DNA from: JAGLCW01 sp964422555
Lineage (GTDB): Bacteria > Caldisericota > Caldisericia > UBA6126
Direction of reading: 5' to 3'
Length of the DNA stretch: 33,979 bases
Assembly: GCA_964422555.1 (NCBI GenBank)
Contig: CAYRBR010000008.1
Location: 1-33,979, forward strand
Shown: positions 16,094-24,882 of the stretch, one piece after another
Layout of the letters: the number at the start of each line of letters is the position of its first letter
Position numbering within the stretch: position 1 is the first letter of the stretch
Made by a program: the position numbers and the translations under genes
Notes under the pieces: model-generated
Told to the model about the DNA's origin: nothing
Seen by the model: only the letters and a program-made list of their open reading frames with translations
Database searches by the model: none

Positions 16094-18637
16094 TTAAGAG
16101 GGGTACACATAAATAGGTATGATCTTGTTCCCCAATATGTTCTTGGAAGAATCGCGAAGTACCATTTGTATTACGTTTTCTTCTGCTTGTCTTGGAGAAA
16201 AATAATAGCGATATGGGTATTCATTTAAAACGGCAACTAACGATCCATTTACATACAGTTCTATTAAACTTGCATTTGGATCCCACACAGAAAAGTCAAC
16301 TACAACAGTTGATCCTACGGTAATCACTTGCGAGGAAAAACTAACCGAAAAATCCCCCGTATCAGCTATAACAGGCTTGCGAAACGAGTTAGATGGTTGC
16401 GAATGGGTATTCCCAGAATTTCCACTTTCACCATTGTTCTGTTTGGGAGGCACATCACTACCAGGATTTTTACTCTTTTCTTCTCCTTCATCTTCTTTCT
16501 TTTCACTTTCCTCTTTAGATTTATCTGAATCTTCTTTTTCGTCAGAATCCTTTTCATTATCTTCAACAGGAGGAGGATGTTTTTTTTGACAATAAGAAGG
16601 ATACATTCCATTAATTCTTGTTTCTAAATGATAAGGACAGGTTTCGTTAGCTCTAAGACCAGTTTCATTACAAACCCGGATCGTAACAATTCCCTCTGGT
16701 TTCATCCAATTAGTATTTTCTAGTTTCACCGGGAAAGCAGCGTTATATAAAGTTTGCATCACATTTTTCCATATTTTCCCGGCATATTCTGACCCATAGT
16801 TACGAATGTAGGATAAATCTACCTCTCGAGAGTCAGATCCAACATACACAGCAATTGAGATTCCTTTTGTATATCCCACAAACCAACCGTCTTTGTAATT
16901 CTCTGTAGTTCCCGTTTTCCCTGCAGCATAAAGTCCTGGTATGCCAAGGGAAGAAGCTGTTCCCCCAGGAGATATCGGAGCTTTTAATAATTGTGTCATA
17001 ATCCATGCAGCCTGAGGAGAGATAACTTGCTCTGAAGAAGAGGAATGTGCAAAATAATCAGATTCTGCTCCTGATTTCTCTATTTTAAGAATTCCAGTTG
17101 GTTCAATATACCGACCTTCGTTTGCAATTGTTCCAAATGAAGAAGCCATATCGATTGGTCTAACATCAACACTCCCCAAAGCAATGGAAGGAACTGGTAA
17201 TAATTCTGTTTTTATTCCCATTTTCTCTGCAAATTTGACCACATTTTCTAATCCAGCTTTTAGAGCAACTTTAACGGCTACAATATTAGAAGAAATTTGT
17301 ATGGCTCTTCGGATTGACATGGGTCCAAAAAAACCACCAGACCATTCTTTAGGTCTCCATCCATCAATGTTAATGTACTCACTTACTTCTCTGCTTTCTG
17401 GAGCAATCAATCCAGCATCAACAGCAGCTGTATAAGGAAATACCTTGAAGCTGGATCCTGGTTGTCGCAGTGCCAGACATCTGTTGAACTTTGTATTCGT
17501 GTATTCTCTACCCCCAACCATAGCAAGTATCTCACCTGTTTTAGGATCAATCGCCACAACAGCACCTTGGGGTTGTTTTACTCCAAAGCTATCAAACGTT
17601 TCTTTGGGTAACGTACCACTCTCTTCCCCTTGCTTTAGTACTTTCGACATTGAATCGTAACAGGCTTCCTGAATAGGCTGAGATAAGGTAGTATAAATTT
17701 GTAAACCACCCTGATATAATTCATCAGCTGAGAGAGCATCGATAACTTGTTCTTCAATGTAATCCACAAAATAGTCCATCCCACTGGCTAATAGAGTATT
17801 ATTGTTCTTTATGCTCTCTCCTTCAAAGATAGCAATTTTTTTCTCAAAAGCCCGGTTGGCTTCTTCTTGTGTAATAAACCCATTGGAAGCCATTTTTTGT
17901 AGAACAGTTTTTTGTCGTCTTTTAACAGAATCAAATGTAGTATATACGTTTAACTCAGATGGTGAAGGAAGAACAGCAGCAAGAATAGAAGCCTGAGCAA
18001 TATCCAGTTCGGATGCATGCACATTAAAAAACTTCCTTGCTGCCGTTTCAATGCCATAACAACCTTCTCCGAAATAACACTGATTTAAATACATCTCCAG
18101 AATTTCTGACTTTTTATACACTTCTTCAATTCGGAACGATAAAATAACTTCCTTTAATTTTCTTGTATAAGTTTTTTCTTGATTCAAAAACACATTTCTA
18201 GCCAATTGTTGTGTAATGGTACTTCCACCCTGGGATAAATCCTGAGAAAGAACATTTGTATAAAAAGCACGCAAAATAGCTTTAAGATCTATTCCTTCAT
18301 GTAAGTAAAATCGTTCGTCCTCAGATGCTACAATAGCATCCTGTGCTGCCTTGGAAATATCTTTTAATGGGACATAGATTCGTTGTTCGGTTAAATACAT
18401 AACAGAAAGAAGATTCCCATCTCGATCAAATATTCTGGAAGATTCCTCACGTGTAATTACAATATCCTCAGTTTGAGGTAACTCACTGGAATATAGATAA
18501 AAAAGAGAGGCAATATACGAAGTAATTGATATAGCAATCACCAACAAAATGGCAAAAAAACCAATGACGATTTTAAGAAAAGTACTCTTCTTTTTTCGGT
18601 TAATTAGGCTTGGATTAAGATTCCGATATATCCACAT
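16094..18637 (-). CDS. Class A penicillin-binding protein (glycosyltransferase/transpeptidase) with acidic linker and Ig-like tail
   Basis: 847 residues. One membrane helix (about 21-49) anchors the protein. GT51 domain: SEDERFYLHEGID with catalytic Glu106 and QGGSTITQQLARN (136-148). Transpeptidase: Ser395 in SSFK, SSN (449-451), KTGTT (574-578). After the catalytic part comes a CNETGLRANETCP segment, common in class A PBPs. Then follow about 70 residues of very low complexity (Glu, Lys, Asp, Ser, then Pro, Asn, Gly) and an Ig-like C-terminal domain. It polymerises and cross-links peptidoglycan outside the membrane. The start overlaps the upstream PBP gene by 23 bases, and no other good start is seen. 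It is paralogous to that neighbour. Confidence 0.95.
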   Translation of the reverse strand: MWIYRNLNPSLINRKKKSTFLKIVIGFFAILLVIAISITSYIASLFYLYSSELPQTEDIVITREESSRIFDRDGNLLSVMYLTEQRIYVPLKDISKAAQDAIVASEDERFYLHEGIDLKAILRAFYTNVLSQDLSQGGSTITQQLARNVFLNQEKTYTRKLKEVILSFRIEEVYKKSEILEMYLNQCYFGEGCYGIETAARKFFNVHASELDIAQASILAAVLPSPSELNVYTTFDSVKRRQKTVLQKMASNGFITQEEANRAFEKKIAIFEGESIKNNNTLLASGMDYFVDYIEEQVIDALSADELYQGGLQIYTTLSQPIQEACYDSMSKVLKQGEESGTLPKETFDSFGVKQPQGAVVAIDPKTGEILAMVGGREYTNTKFNRCLALRQPGSSFKVFPYTAAVDAGLIAPESREVSEYINIDGWRPKEWSGGFFGPMSIRRAIQISSNIVAVKVALKAGLENVVKFAEKMGIKTELLPVPSIALGSVDVRPIDMASSFGTIANEGRYIEPTGILKIEKSGAESDYFAHSSSSEQVISPQAAWIMTQLLKAPISPGGTASSLGIPGLYAAGKTGTTENYKDGWFVGYTKGISIAVYVGSDSREVDLSYIRNYGSEYAGKIWKNVMQTLYNAAFPVKLENTNWMKPEGIVTIRVCNETGLRANETCPYHLETRINGMYPSYCQKKHPPPVEDNEKDSDEKEDSDKSKEESEKKEDEGEEKSKNPGSDVPPKQNNGESGNSGNTHSQPSNSFRKPVIADTGDFSVSFSSQVITVGSTVVVDFSVWDPNASLIELYVNGSLVAVLNEYPYRYYFSPRQAEENVIQMVLRDSSKNILGNKIIPIYVYPS

Positions 18638-21164
18638 TTAAATCTATCTGATAGATAAACTCTTCATCATTTCTTAAAACAATAATAATGTTGTTTTCTC
18701 CTGGCTGGTCCGGTATCCATTCGTAAAACCATGGTTCGGCTGTCAGAATTGCCTTTCGTCTGTTGTTAATATAAATCTCAATTCTATTCCCATCAGGACT
18801 GTTGACTGTGAAATACATATGCAACGGTTTCCCCAGTAAATAACCCTGGTAATCATCCAATGCATCTTTCAGTAACTCTAGCTCTAAGGGGACCTTACAT
18901 TCGTCACAAATCGCAGTTGGCTCAGTTCCTTTTGCAAATTTTTTCTCAATCGGATTCTTACACCATTCTCCTGCCAATTTTCCACTAATAGGACATATTT
19001 TACAAAACACAAACTCCTCTTTGTGGACTGTGCAATAAAAGGAGGGGATATACCCGTGACGATATCGACTTTCCACTCGATCCTCTTCAGGACAGTAATC
19101 CGTCGCTAATAATCCGCTTTTTATACATAACAAAGCAGCTTCAATGTCTTCATTGACAGTTTTAAATTCTGTCTTTTTTATATAGTCTGCAGAATCCCAC
19201 TGCCCATTCTGTTGTGCTTCATAGAGTCTTCTGAAAAATTCTTTTACAATGGGAGCAGCAAAAGAAGAACCCCATATTCTTGCATTGGGAACCTTAACGT
19301 CTGCACTATCTCTACCTACCCAGGAACAGGCAACAATATCGGGTGTGTATCCTGTAAACCAGCCACTTAAAAAATCTTCAGCAGTACCGGTTTTACCTGC
19401 AGCATCAAATGGTACACTACCACCTGGAGTATAATGGAAAACAGATTGTAATAAGTCATTCATTAAAATAGACGTGCTCTCATGAACCACTTTTACAGGT
19501 TTACTATCATAGGTGAATAATGTACGGTCATTATGGGTTGCTATTTTTGTAATACTTATTGGATTTACTTTTTCCCCTTCATTTGCCATTACACCAAAGG
19601 CAGTTGCCATTTCAATTGGGCTTACTTCTAAACTTCCAATCGCCATAGATGGTACGGCTAAAATAGGTCGCTGAATACCCATTTTTTCTGCATAGTATGC
19701 AACTCTTTGCCACCCAGCTCGTTGGGCAACTTTAATAGCACAAATGTTTGAAGATTTAACCAAAGCCATTCGAGCCGTTAACGGTCCAAAAAACGTATCT
19801 CCTGTAGTCCATTCTTCAGGAGTCCAAACTCGATCATAATCTTGCATGTGAAACTCTTCACTGGTAATAATGGTTCCAGTCCCACAAACACCTGCTTCTA
19901 TCGCAGTTGTATAGTCAAATAATTTAAACAAAGAACCTGGTTGGCGTAGAGCAGTACATCGATTAAATTTCGTGTTTCCATAACTTCGACCCCCGATCAT
20001 AGCCAATATCTCGCCAGTATCTGGTTTCAAAACAACAATTTGCCCCTGGGGTTGAATAACCCCAAAAGGGTCTTTCAAAGAGGAATCGAATTGCTTGTTA
20101 TCTTCTGCATCCTGGAATATCTTCTGCATCGCATCATCAGCAATATTTTGGACATGTAAATCCAAAGTAGTGTATATCTTTAATCCATCATGCAGTAGAG
20201 CTTCTTCTCCCTCTGGAAATAATTTTTGTACTTCTTCTCGAATATAGTCCACAAAATAATATTTAGATTCCGTTTTTGTTTCCTGGGAAAAAGAAGCTAA
20301 ATAGACGGTATTGGGTTTTTTATCTTCAGATGGTACATCCTCTTGGCTTATACTGCCAATGAAAGCTGCCTGATGTTCTTCTTCTGAAATAAAACCATTG
20401 CGTAGCATTTTGTCCAATACAAGATTCCCTCGTCTCAATGCATTTTCAGGATTATACCATGGAGATCGTAAAGAGGGTGCATCCAGTGTTCCTGCAATAA
20501 TTGCAGCTTCTGATAGAGATACATCTTTTATGTGTTTGCCAAAATAGTTTCTGGCAGCAGTTTCAACTCCGAAGCATCTTCCAGTTGGACTTGGACCAAA
20601 ATACTGATAATTTAAGAATGATTCTAGAATTTCGTCTTTTGTATATTTTTTTTCTAACTCAAGAGCAAGGAAAACTTCCTTTAACTTTCTTGTATAGGAT
20701 TCTTCCAGATTTAAAAAAAGATCTCGAGCCAATTGCTGAGTTATTGTACTCCCACCCTGAACAATAGCCCCTTCTCTAATATTATAGAAAAAAGCTCTGA
20801 ATATCCCGATTATATCGAAACCCGTGTGCACATAAAAACGTTCATCTTCTGAAGCAACAATCGCCTTTTGAATATAGGGAGACGTTTCAGATATGGGGAC
20901 AGTTACTCGGTACTCATCCAACTGAACACTTGCAATGAAACGACCCTGACGGTCAAATATTTGAGATGCTACAGGAGGATTTTCGGCAATATCTTTTATT
21001 TTTGGTAAAGAAACTTCAAATCTATTTTTTAAATACAGCAAAAACCCAAAACCAAGAAAAATGCAGGCCAAAAAACAGGATAACAGAACTATCCAAAAAG
21101 TTTTCCAACCTTTTTTCCTAGATGATTTCTTTATTGGTTTATTGTCGTTTTTTGTTCTTGCCAT
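18615..21164 (-). CDS. Class A penicillin-binding protein (glycosyltransferase/transpeptidase), tandem paralogue
   Basis: 849 residues from ATG 21164, chosen because AGGAA (21170-21174) lies five bases upstream; an in-frame TTG at 21203 is less likely. A single anchor helix (about 21-45) is followed by GT51 motifs SEDERFYVHTGFD and QGGSTITQQLARD. Transpeptidase motifs are SLFK (Ser411), SSN (471-473) and KTGTA (591-595). The C-terminal extension contains repeated CxxSGxLAxxxC units (CIKSGLLATDYC; CPISGKLAGEWC) and a CDEC, nine cysteines in about 80 residues, then an Ig-like domain. The gene overlaps the gltX end by 34 bases and the next PBP by 23. Both enzymes keep every catalytic motif, so the pair looks functional rather than one being decayed. 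Confidence 0.95.
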   Translation of the reverse strand: MARTKNDNKPIKKSSRKKGWKTFWIVLLSCFLACIFLGFGFLLYLKNRFEVSLPKIKDIAENPPVASQIFDRQGRFIASVQLDEYRVTVPISETSPYIQKAIVASEDERFYVHTGFDIIGIFRAFFYNIREGAIVQGGSTITQQLARDLFLNLEESYTRKLKEVFLALELEKKYTKDEILESFLNYQYFGPSPTGRCFGVETAARNYFGKHIKDVSLSEAAIIAGTLDAPSLRSPWYNPENALRRGNLVLDKMLRNGFISEEEHQAAFIGSISQEDVPSEDKKPNTVYLASFSQETKTESKYYFVDYIREEVQKLFPEGEEALLHDGLKIYTTLDLHVQNIADDAMQKIFQDAEDNKQFDSSLKDPFGVIQPQGQIVVLKPDTGEILAMIGGRSYGNTKFNRCTALRQPGSLFKLFDYTTAIEAGVCGTGTIITSEEFHMQDYDRVWTPEEWTTGDTFFGPLTARMALVKSSNICAIKVAQRAGWQRVAYYAEKMGIQRPILAVPSMAIGSLEVSPIEMATAFGVMANEGEKVNPISITKIATHNDRTLFTYDSKPVKVVHESTSILMNDLLQSVFHYTPGGSVPFDAAGKTGTAEDFLSGWFTGYTPDIVACSWVGRDSADVKVPNARIWGSSFAAPIVKEFFRRLYEAQQNGQWDSADYIKKTEFKTVNEDIEAALLCIKSGLLATDYCPEEDRVESRYRHGYIPSFYCTVHKEEFVFCKICPISGKLAGEWCKNPIEKKFAKGTEPTAICDECKVPLELELLKDALDDYQGYLLGKPLHMYFTVNSPDGNRIEIYINNRRKAILTAEPWFYEWIPDQPGENNIIIVLRNDEEFIYQIDLNVDISES

Positions 21165-22561
21165 AGCAATTCCTGTAAAAATTGTTTCGTCCTCTTTATG
21201 CAATTATTTTGACCTAACAGATATAAAGTATCAAAAATAGGAGGAGAAATCAACTTTCCAGTAACCGCCAGACGAATGATCTGAATTGCTTCTCTTTTCT
21301 TCATATCAGATTTTTCAAAAATATCTGAAAAACAGTTTTCAAGTTGTTGAACTGAAAAATCTTCTAGTTTTGCTATTTGCTCACAATAACTCTTTAAAAA
21401 AGAAACTAGTTCTTCTTTTTGAATCAGCTTATTTACCTTCTTTTGAGAAAAATCCAGGGTGTATTGATGAAAAATCGAGCAGCACTCTTGAATATCCTGT
21501 AACGTTTTCAATTGTGATTTTGATAATACAGCGATTTGCTGAATCATTTCCTTGGATAAAGGAATTGATTCAGTAAATGGTTGCAAGGCCAGGATAAGAT
21601 CTTCATCACTTAATTTCTGTATATACTGCTGATTCATCCAGGTAAGTTTTTTTGGATCAAAAATGGAAGGAGATTTTGAGATTTTTTCAAATGAAAAGGC
21701 TGTGGCAATTTCATGGATTGGCTTAATCTCATCATTTGGATCATGAGAGTATCCCAGGTATGAGAAATAGTTTACCAATGCATCCGCCAAATAGCCTTTG
21801 TTTTTATATTGTTCGATAGAAACATCTCCGTGTCGTTTGCTTAATTTTGCTTTATCCTGACCAATAATGAGGGGGATATGGGCAAATATTGGGACATCGA
21901 AATCGAATGCCTGGTATATGGCAACCTGTTTGGGTGTATTCGATACATGATCTTCTCCGCGAATAACGTGTGTAATGCCCATTTCGTGATCATCAATCAC
22001 AACCGCAAAATTGTAGGTTGGAGTACCATCTTGTCTGGCAATCACAATGTCATGCAAAAGCGATCCGTTGAAAACAATATCTCCTTTTAGAAGGTCGGTA
22101 AAAATAATGTTTTCTTTCGGCATTCGAAGTCGCACAACATAAGGTACACCTTTAGATATTCTCTCGTCCACCTGTTCTTTGGTTAGAGAAGAACATCGAC
22201 CATCATAGCCCGGAGGTTCGTGGTTAGCTTTTTGTTCTTCCCTCATAGCCTGAAGTTCTTCCTGCGAACAGAAACAATAGTATGCTTTCTCAGCATCTAC
22301 TAATTTTTGGATATATTGCTCATGATGAGAGATTCTTTCACTCTGATAAAAAGGACCTTCAGTATAAGATATCCCAAGCCAAGATAGAGTATCTAGTATA
22401 TTCTGAGTACTCTCAGGAGTGGAACGTTCCCTGTCTGTATCTTCGATTCGAAGTACCAAAGAAGCCTGAAAGGCTAAGGAAACAAGATAGTTTACTATGG
22501 CCACACGGGCGCTCCCCATATGGAGAGAGCCCGTTGGTGATGGCGCAAATCGAAGTTTCAT
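21131..22561 (-). CDS. gltX: Glutamyl-tRNA synthetase
   Basis: 476 residues, the usual bacterial length. The class I signature HIGH is HMGS in APSPTGSLHMGSARVA near the N-terminus, and KMSKS is KLSKR (followed by HGD), typical of GluRS. RIEDTDRERS, YDGRC and VIRGEDHVSNTPKQ are also conserved. It charges tRNA-Glu; whether it is discriminating cannot be told from the sequence by eye. ATG at 22561 follows the polyferredoxin stop by eight bases, with only weak ribosome-binding-site character. The C-terminus overlaps the downstream PBP start. Placement between an electron-transfer-like pair and cell-wall synthases is unusual for gltX. Confidence 0.97.
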   Translation of the reverse strand: MKLRFAPSPTGSLHMGSARVAIVNYLVSLAFQASLVLRIEDTDRERSTPESTQNILDTLSWLGISYTEGPFYQSERISHHEQYIQKLVDAEKAYYCFCSQEELQAMREEQKANHEPPGYDGRCSSLTKEQVDERISKGVPYVVRLRMPKENIIFTDLLKGDIVFNGSLLHDIVIARQDGTPTYNFAVVIDDHEMGITHVIRGEDHVSNTPKQVAIYQAFDFDVPIFAHIPLIIGQDKAKLSKRHGDVSIEQYKNKGYLADALVNYFSYLGYSHDPNDEIKPIHEIATAFSFEKISKSPSIFDPKKLTWMNQQYIQKLSDEDLILALQPFTESIPLSKEMIQQIAVLSKSQLKTLQDIQECCSIFHQYTLDFSQKKVNKLIQKEELVSFLKSYCEQIAKLEDFSVQQLENCFSDIFEKSDMKKREAIQIIRLAVTGKLISPPIFDTLYLLGQNNCIKRTKQFLQELLWQEQKTTINQ

Positions 22562-22569
22562 ATAAAAAG

Positions 22570-23808
22570 CTATTTACCTTCGCAATTAGAACAAGTTTTC
22601 TGTTGTGTTGGGATTGTGGCAATAGTATAACGTTTGCGAGGAATAAGGAAGTTGAAATAAGAAGGTCGAATAACCTGAGCAGCTTCATGTGGACATCTGT
22701 TTACACATTCCAAACAACCGATACAATGCGACAAGGAACCTTCTTCATAGATTTTAATATCCATTGGGCATACAGCTTTACAAATATTGCAGCTTTCCCC
22801 TTTACATTTGTCATGGTCAACAACAACACGAATAGCAGAGAAATAAGCAAAGAAGGAATAAAATGTACCAATTGGACATACAAATTTACAGAACACCCTC
22901 TTAGACAAAGTAGTTACCCAAAGCAATAAAACAAGCATGGAAATCTTAATAGCAAACATAACTTGTCCCATAGGACGTATATCCTGGTAACTAGCCATAC
23001 CGTATGGTATAAAAGCTGAATTTGCAGGAAGACCCAAGAACGGGAATAAATCTTTTGGTAATGCGTTAAACAAGAACTGGGGAATCGCAGCAAATACAGT
23101 TCCAGAAGGACATAATTTACAAAACCAGGGACCACGAGTAGCTAAATGAGGGTCAATGGCAAGCAAGGGGAGAATTATGAAGGGAACTATAAAGAAAAAT
23201 GCTCTACCCCAATTTCCGAGTTTATTACTAATTGTGAATTTTTTGAAACGGATAAAGAATAGTGAGAACATTGCCCCAAATAAAAGGACGTATAAAGCGG
23301 TAAAAGACCAAAATTCAGTCATTTTTCCACTATTCCAAAGATTTGATAAAGGAGAACTGACAAAATTCCCTGTTCGTGCACTTTTATACCCTGTGAACAT
23401 AGGGGCTTTCCAGCATAAATACACAATAATTGCTAATAGAATTGCAAGAACAATGTACTTCGCTACTTTTTTCATTTTATAAGTTAAGTCTTGTAGAAGA
23501 CCAAATGGACACATCCATCCGCAGGTCATTCTTCCAAAAAAGACTCCGATTAAAGCCAACATCCCGATCCCAAAAAATGGAATCACTCCGCCACCAATCG
23601 TAAGGAAGTGCTGTAAAGTACCAGCTGGACAAGCACCTGGAGTAAATGGATTAGACCAACAAACCAACCAAGGCATAGGAAACCGTTTCAGATAAATTGG
23701 ATTTAGTGTGGCAAGCCAGTAAAAACCAAAAGATCCAAAAATAAATGCCATCCACTGCACTGTTCTTAAGATTTTAGTGTTCTTTTTTCTTATTTCTTTT
23801 GATTTCAT
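22570..23808 (-). CDS. NapH/CcoG-like membrane protein with polyferredoxin motifs
   Basis: 412 residues with about five to six membrane helices. Cysteine motifs occur in order: CPAG (60-63), CGWMCPFG (96-103), CKLCPSG (230-236), CKFVCPIG (307-314). Two 4Fe-4S ferredoxin clusters are at C335/C340/C343/C347 and C362/C365/C368/C372, and there is a last CSNC (406-409). The paired CxxxCP motifs beside helices are the hallmark of NapH/NosR/CcoG-type quinol-to-iron-sulfur electron transfer proteins. The physiological acceptor is unknown. It overlaps the small CXXC protein by four bases (ATGA), so the two are made together. Downstream gltX and PBPs give no hint of the acceptor. Family firm, function open. 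Confidence 0.92.
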   Translation of the reverse strand: MKSKEIRKKNTKILRTVQWMAFIFGSFGFYWLATLNPIYLKRFPMPWLVCWSNPFTPGACPAGTLQHFLTIGGGVIPFFGIGMLALIGVFFGRMTCGWMCPFGLLQDLTYKMKKVAKYIVLAILLAIIVYLCWKAPMFTGYKSARTGNFVSSPLSNLWNSGKMTEFWSFTALYVLLFGAMFSLFFIRFKKFTISNKLGNWGRAFFFIVPFIILPLLAIDPHLATRGPWFCKLCPSGTVFAAIPQFLFNALPKDLFPFLGLPANSAFIPYGMASYQDIRPMGQVMFAIKISMLVLLLWVTTLSKRVFCKFVCPIGTFYSFFAYFSAIRVVVDHDKCKGESCNICKAVCPMDIKIYEEGSLSHCIGCLECVNRCPHEAAQVIRPSYFNFLIPRKRYTIATIPTQQKTCSNCEGK

Positions 23809-24131
23809 TTTTTTGCTCCTGCTTTATCATGTTTCGTTAGTGCATATAACAACATAAATAAAACAAAGGTAAAGGCAATTGTCCCAAGAATAAGCATGTT
23901 TATTTCACCTAAACCAATACATGACAAACACAATGTTAAAGCAGTATTGTAAATCTCAGACAGCTGCCCTTCAAAAAAAGGAAACACGCCCATTCCAATA
24001 AGCATAAAGAATATTGCTACAAGACCTGCAATAAGATACCAGATTCCAGGATTTCTCTCTTTGCCTGGTATCGTTTTCTCGGGTGCTTTGCTTTTTGCAA
24101 CATTCTGAACAGTATCATTTGTTGAAGCCAT
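23805..24131 (-). CDS. Small membrane protein with a CLSC motif (CD1871A-like)
   Basis: 108 residues from ATG 24131, which has AAGGGAG (24140-24146) eight bases upstream; an in-frame GTG at 24167 would lie next to the promoter start and is rejected. Two hydrophobic helices (about 31-50 and 76-97) flank the segment TALTLCLSCIGLGEI, with CxxC at 68-71. From memory this resembles small CXXC proteins (CD1871A family) whose ending reads like ICLECIGIG and which are encoded beside 4Fe-4S membrane proteins, as here. A redox or cluster-related partner role for the NapH-like protein is inferred. It is the first gene of the long minus-strand operon running to holB. Confidence 0.8.
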   Translation of the reverse strand: MASTNDTVQNVAKSKAPEKTIPGKERNPGIWYLIAGLVAIFFMLIGMGVFPFFEGQLSEIYNTALTLCLSCIGLGEINMLILGTIAFTFVLFMLLYALTKHDKAGAKK

Positions 24132-24170
24132 AATAAAAACTCCCTTCAGAAAAAATGTAGTCCGCACAGT

Positions 24171-24179
24171 ATTATACCA
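24171..24179 (-). promoter_or_regulatory. Extended -10 promoter for the CXXC/polyferredoxin-gltX-PBP operon
   Basis: The minus strand reads TGGTATAAT from 24179 to 24171: a perfect TATAAT with the TGn extension. It places the transcript start about 30 bases before ATG 24131. The -35 region is weak, as is usual for extended -10 promoters. This is the only convincing promoter seen for the roughly 10-kb run of minus-strand genes down to holB. Confidence 0.6.
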
Positions 24180-24265
24180 AATATTAAAGCATATTAACGG
24201 GGATAAATCATTACGAATTGGTTAAAACCACAGAATTCTATTTCTGCAAACATTTCTTAATATTG

Positions 24266-24271
24266 TATAAT
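24266..24271 (+). promoter_or_regulatory. -10 box (TATAAT) for the efp operon
   Basis: A perfect TATAAT lies 41 bases upstream of the efp ATG at 24313. It is divergent from the promoter at 24171-24179, and the two share an AT-rich 90-bp region. The -35 is poor (CTGCAA-like, 16 bp upstream). Confidence 0.5.
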
Positions 24272-24299
24272 GGTGTTCTAACATTTTTTATCACGACCT

Positions 24300-24305
24300 G
24301 GAGGA
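24300..24305 (+). promoter_or_regulatory. efp: Ribosome binding site fixing the efp start
   Basis: GGAGGA stands seven bases before ATG 24313 and only one base before an in-frame TTG at 24307, so the ATG is the start. Confidence 0.8.
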
Positions 24306-24312
24306 ATTGATT

Positions 24313-24882
24313 ATGATTACAGCTGGTGGACTACGCCCTGGAAAAGCTTTTGAATACGAAGGACAACTTTGGGTAGTTACTTCGTTTGAACATATAAAAC
24401 CTGGAAAAGGATCTCCTTTTGTACGTATAAAAATGCGTAGTCTGAAACAAAAAAGCACAATGGAAAAAACGTTTCGACCAGATGAAAAAATAAAAGATGC
24501 TTATCTTGAAAACAGAAAAATGCAGTACCTTTACAAAGACAATGGATACATTTTTATGGACCAGGAAACATTCGAACAAATTACTCTACCAGAGGACGAT
24601 TGCAAAGAAGAAGCTGAGTTTCTCTTAGAAAATGCAACCATTGATGTTCTTTTCTATGACGATTCTCCCATTGGTATTCAGCTTCCTCCAAGCATGAATT
24701 TAAAAGTAACCCAAACCGACCCAGGACTTAAAGGTGATACAGCTCAGGGAGGAAGTAAACCTGCCACTGTTGAAACAGGGTTGGTTGTACAAGTCCCCTT
24801 ATTTATAGACGAAGGAAACATTATTAAGGTAGACACAAGAACAAAAGATTATCTTGAAAGAGTTTCTATTGACTCAAAATGA
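24313..24882 (+). CDS. efp: Translation elongation factor P
   Basis: 189 residues from the ATG fixed by the upstream GGAGGA. The N-terminal KOW-like domain contains HIKPGKGSPFVRIK with the tip lysine at position 32, the residue modified in many bacteria. OB domains follow, with the conserved ending LVVQVPLFIDEGNIIKVDTRTKDYLERV. EF-P relieves ribosome stalling at polyproline. No modifying enzyme (EpmA/EarP type) is encoded in this window. It is the first gene of the plus-strand operon; its stop overlaps the nusB start by four bases (ATGA). Confidence 0.98.
   Translation: MITAGGLRPGKAFEYEGQLWVVTSFEHIKPGKGSPFVRIKMRSLKQKSTMEKTFRPDEKIKDAYLENRKMQYLYKDNGYIFMDQETFEQITLPEDDCKEEAEFLLENATIDVLFYDDSPIGIQLPPSMNLKVTQTDPGLKGDTAQGGSKPATVETGLVVQVPLFIDEGNIIKVDTRTKDYLERVSIDSK

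Noticed and set aside
16446..16560. Repetitive-looking TCTTC-rich stretch as a possible tandem repeat
   Set aside because: It is simply the codons for the Glu/Lys/Asp-rich linker; no exact repeat unit is present.
16328..16611. Open frames on both strands over the PBP acidic linker
   Set aside because: They arise from the low-complexity Glu/Lys/Ser coding sequence and have no initiation signals or family resemblance.
21165..21203. TTG start at 21203 for the upstream PBP, adding 13 residues
   Set aside because: The ATG at 21164 has a well-placed AGGAA and gives a normal basic N-terminus before the anchor helix.
24132..24167. GTG start for the small CXXC membrane protein
   Set aside because: It would lie at the predicted transcription start; ATG 24131 has a strong ribosome binding site.
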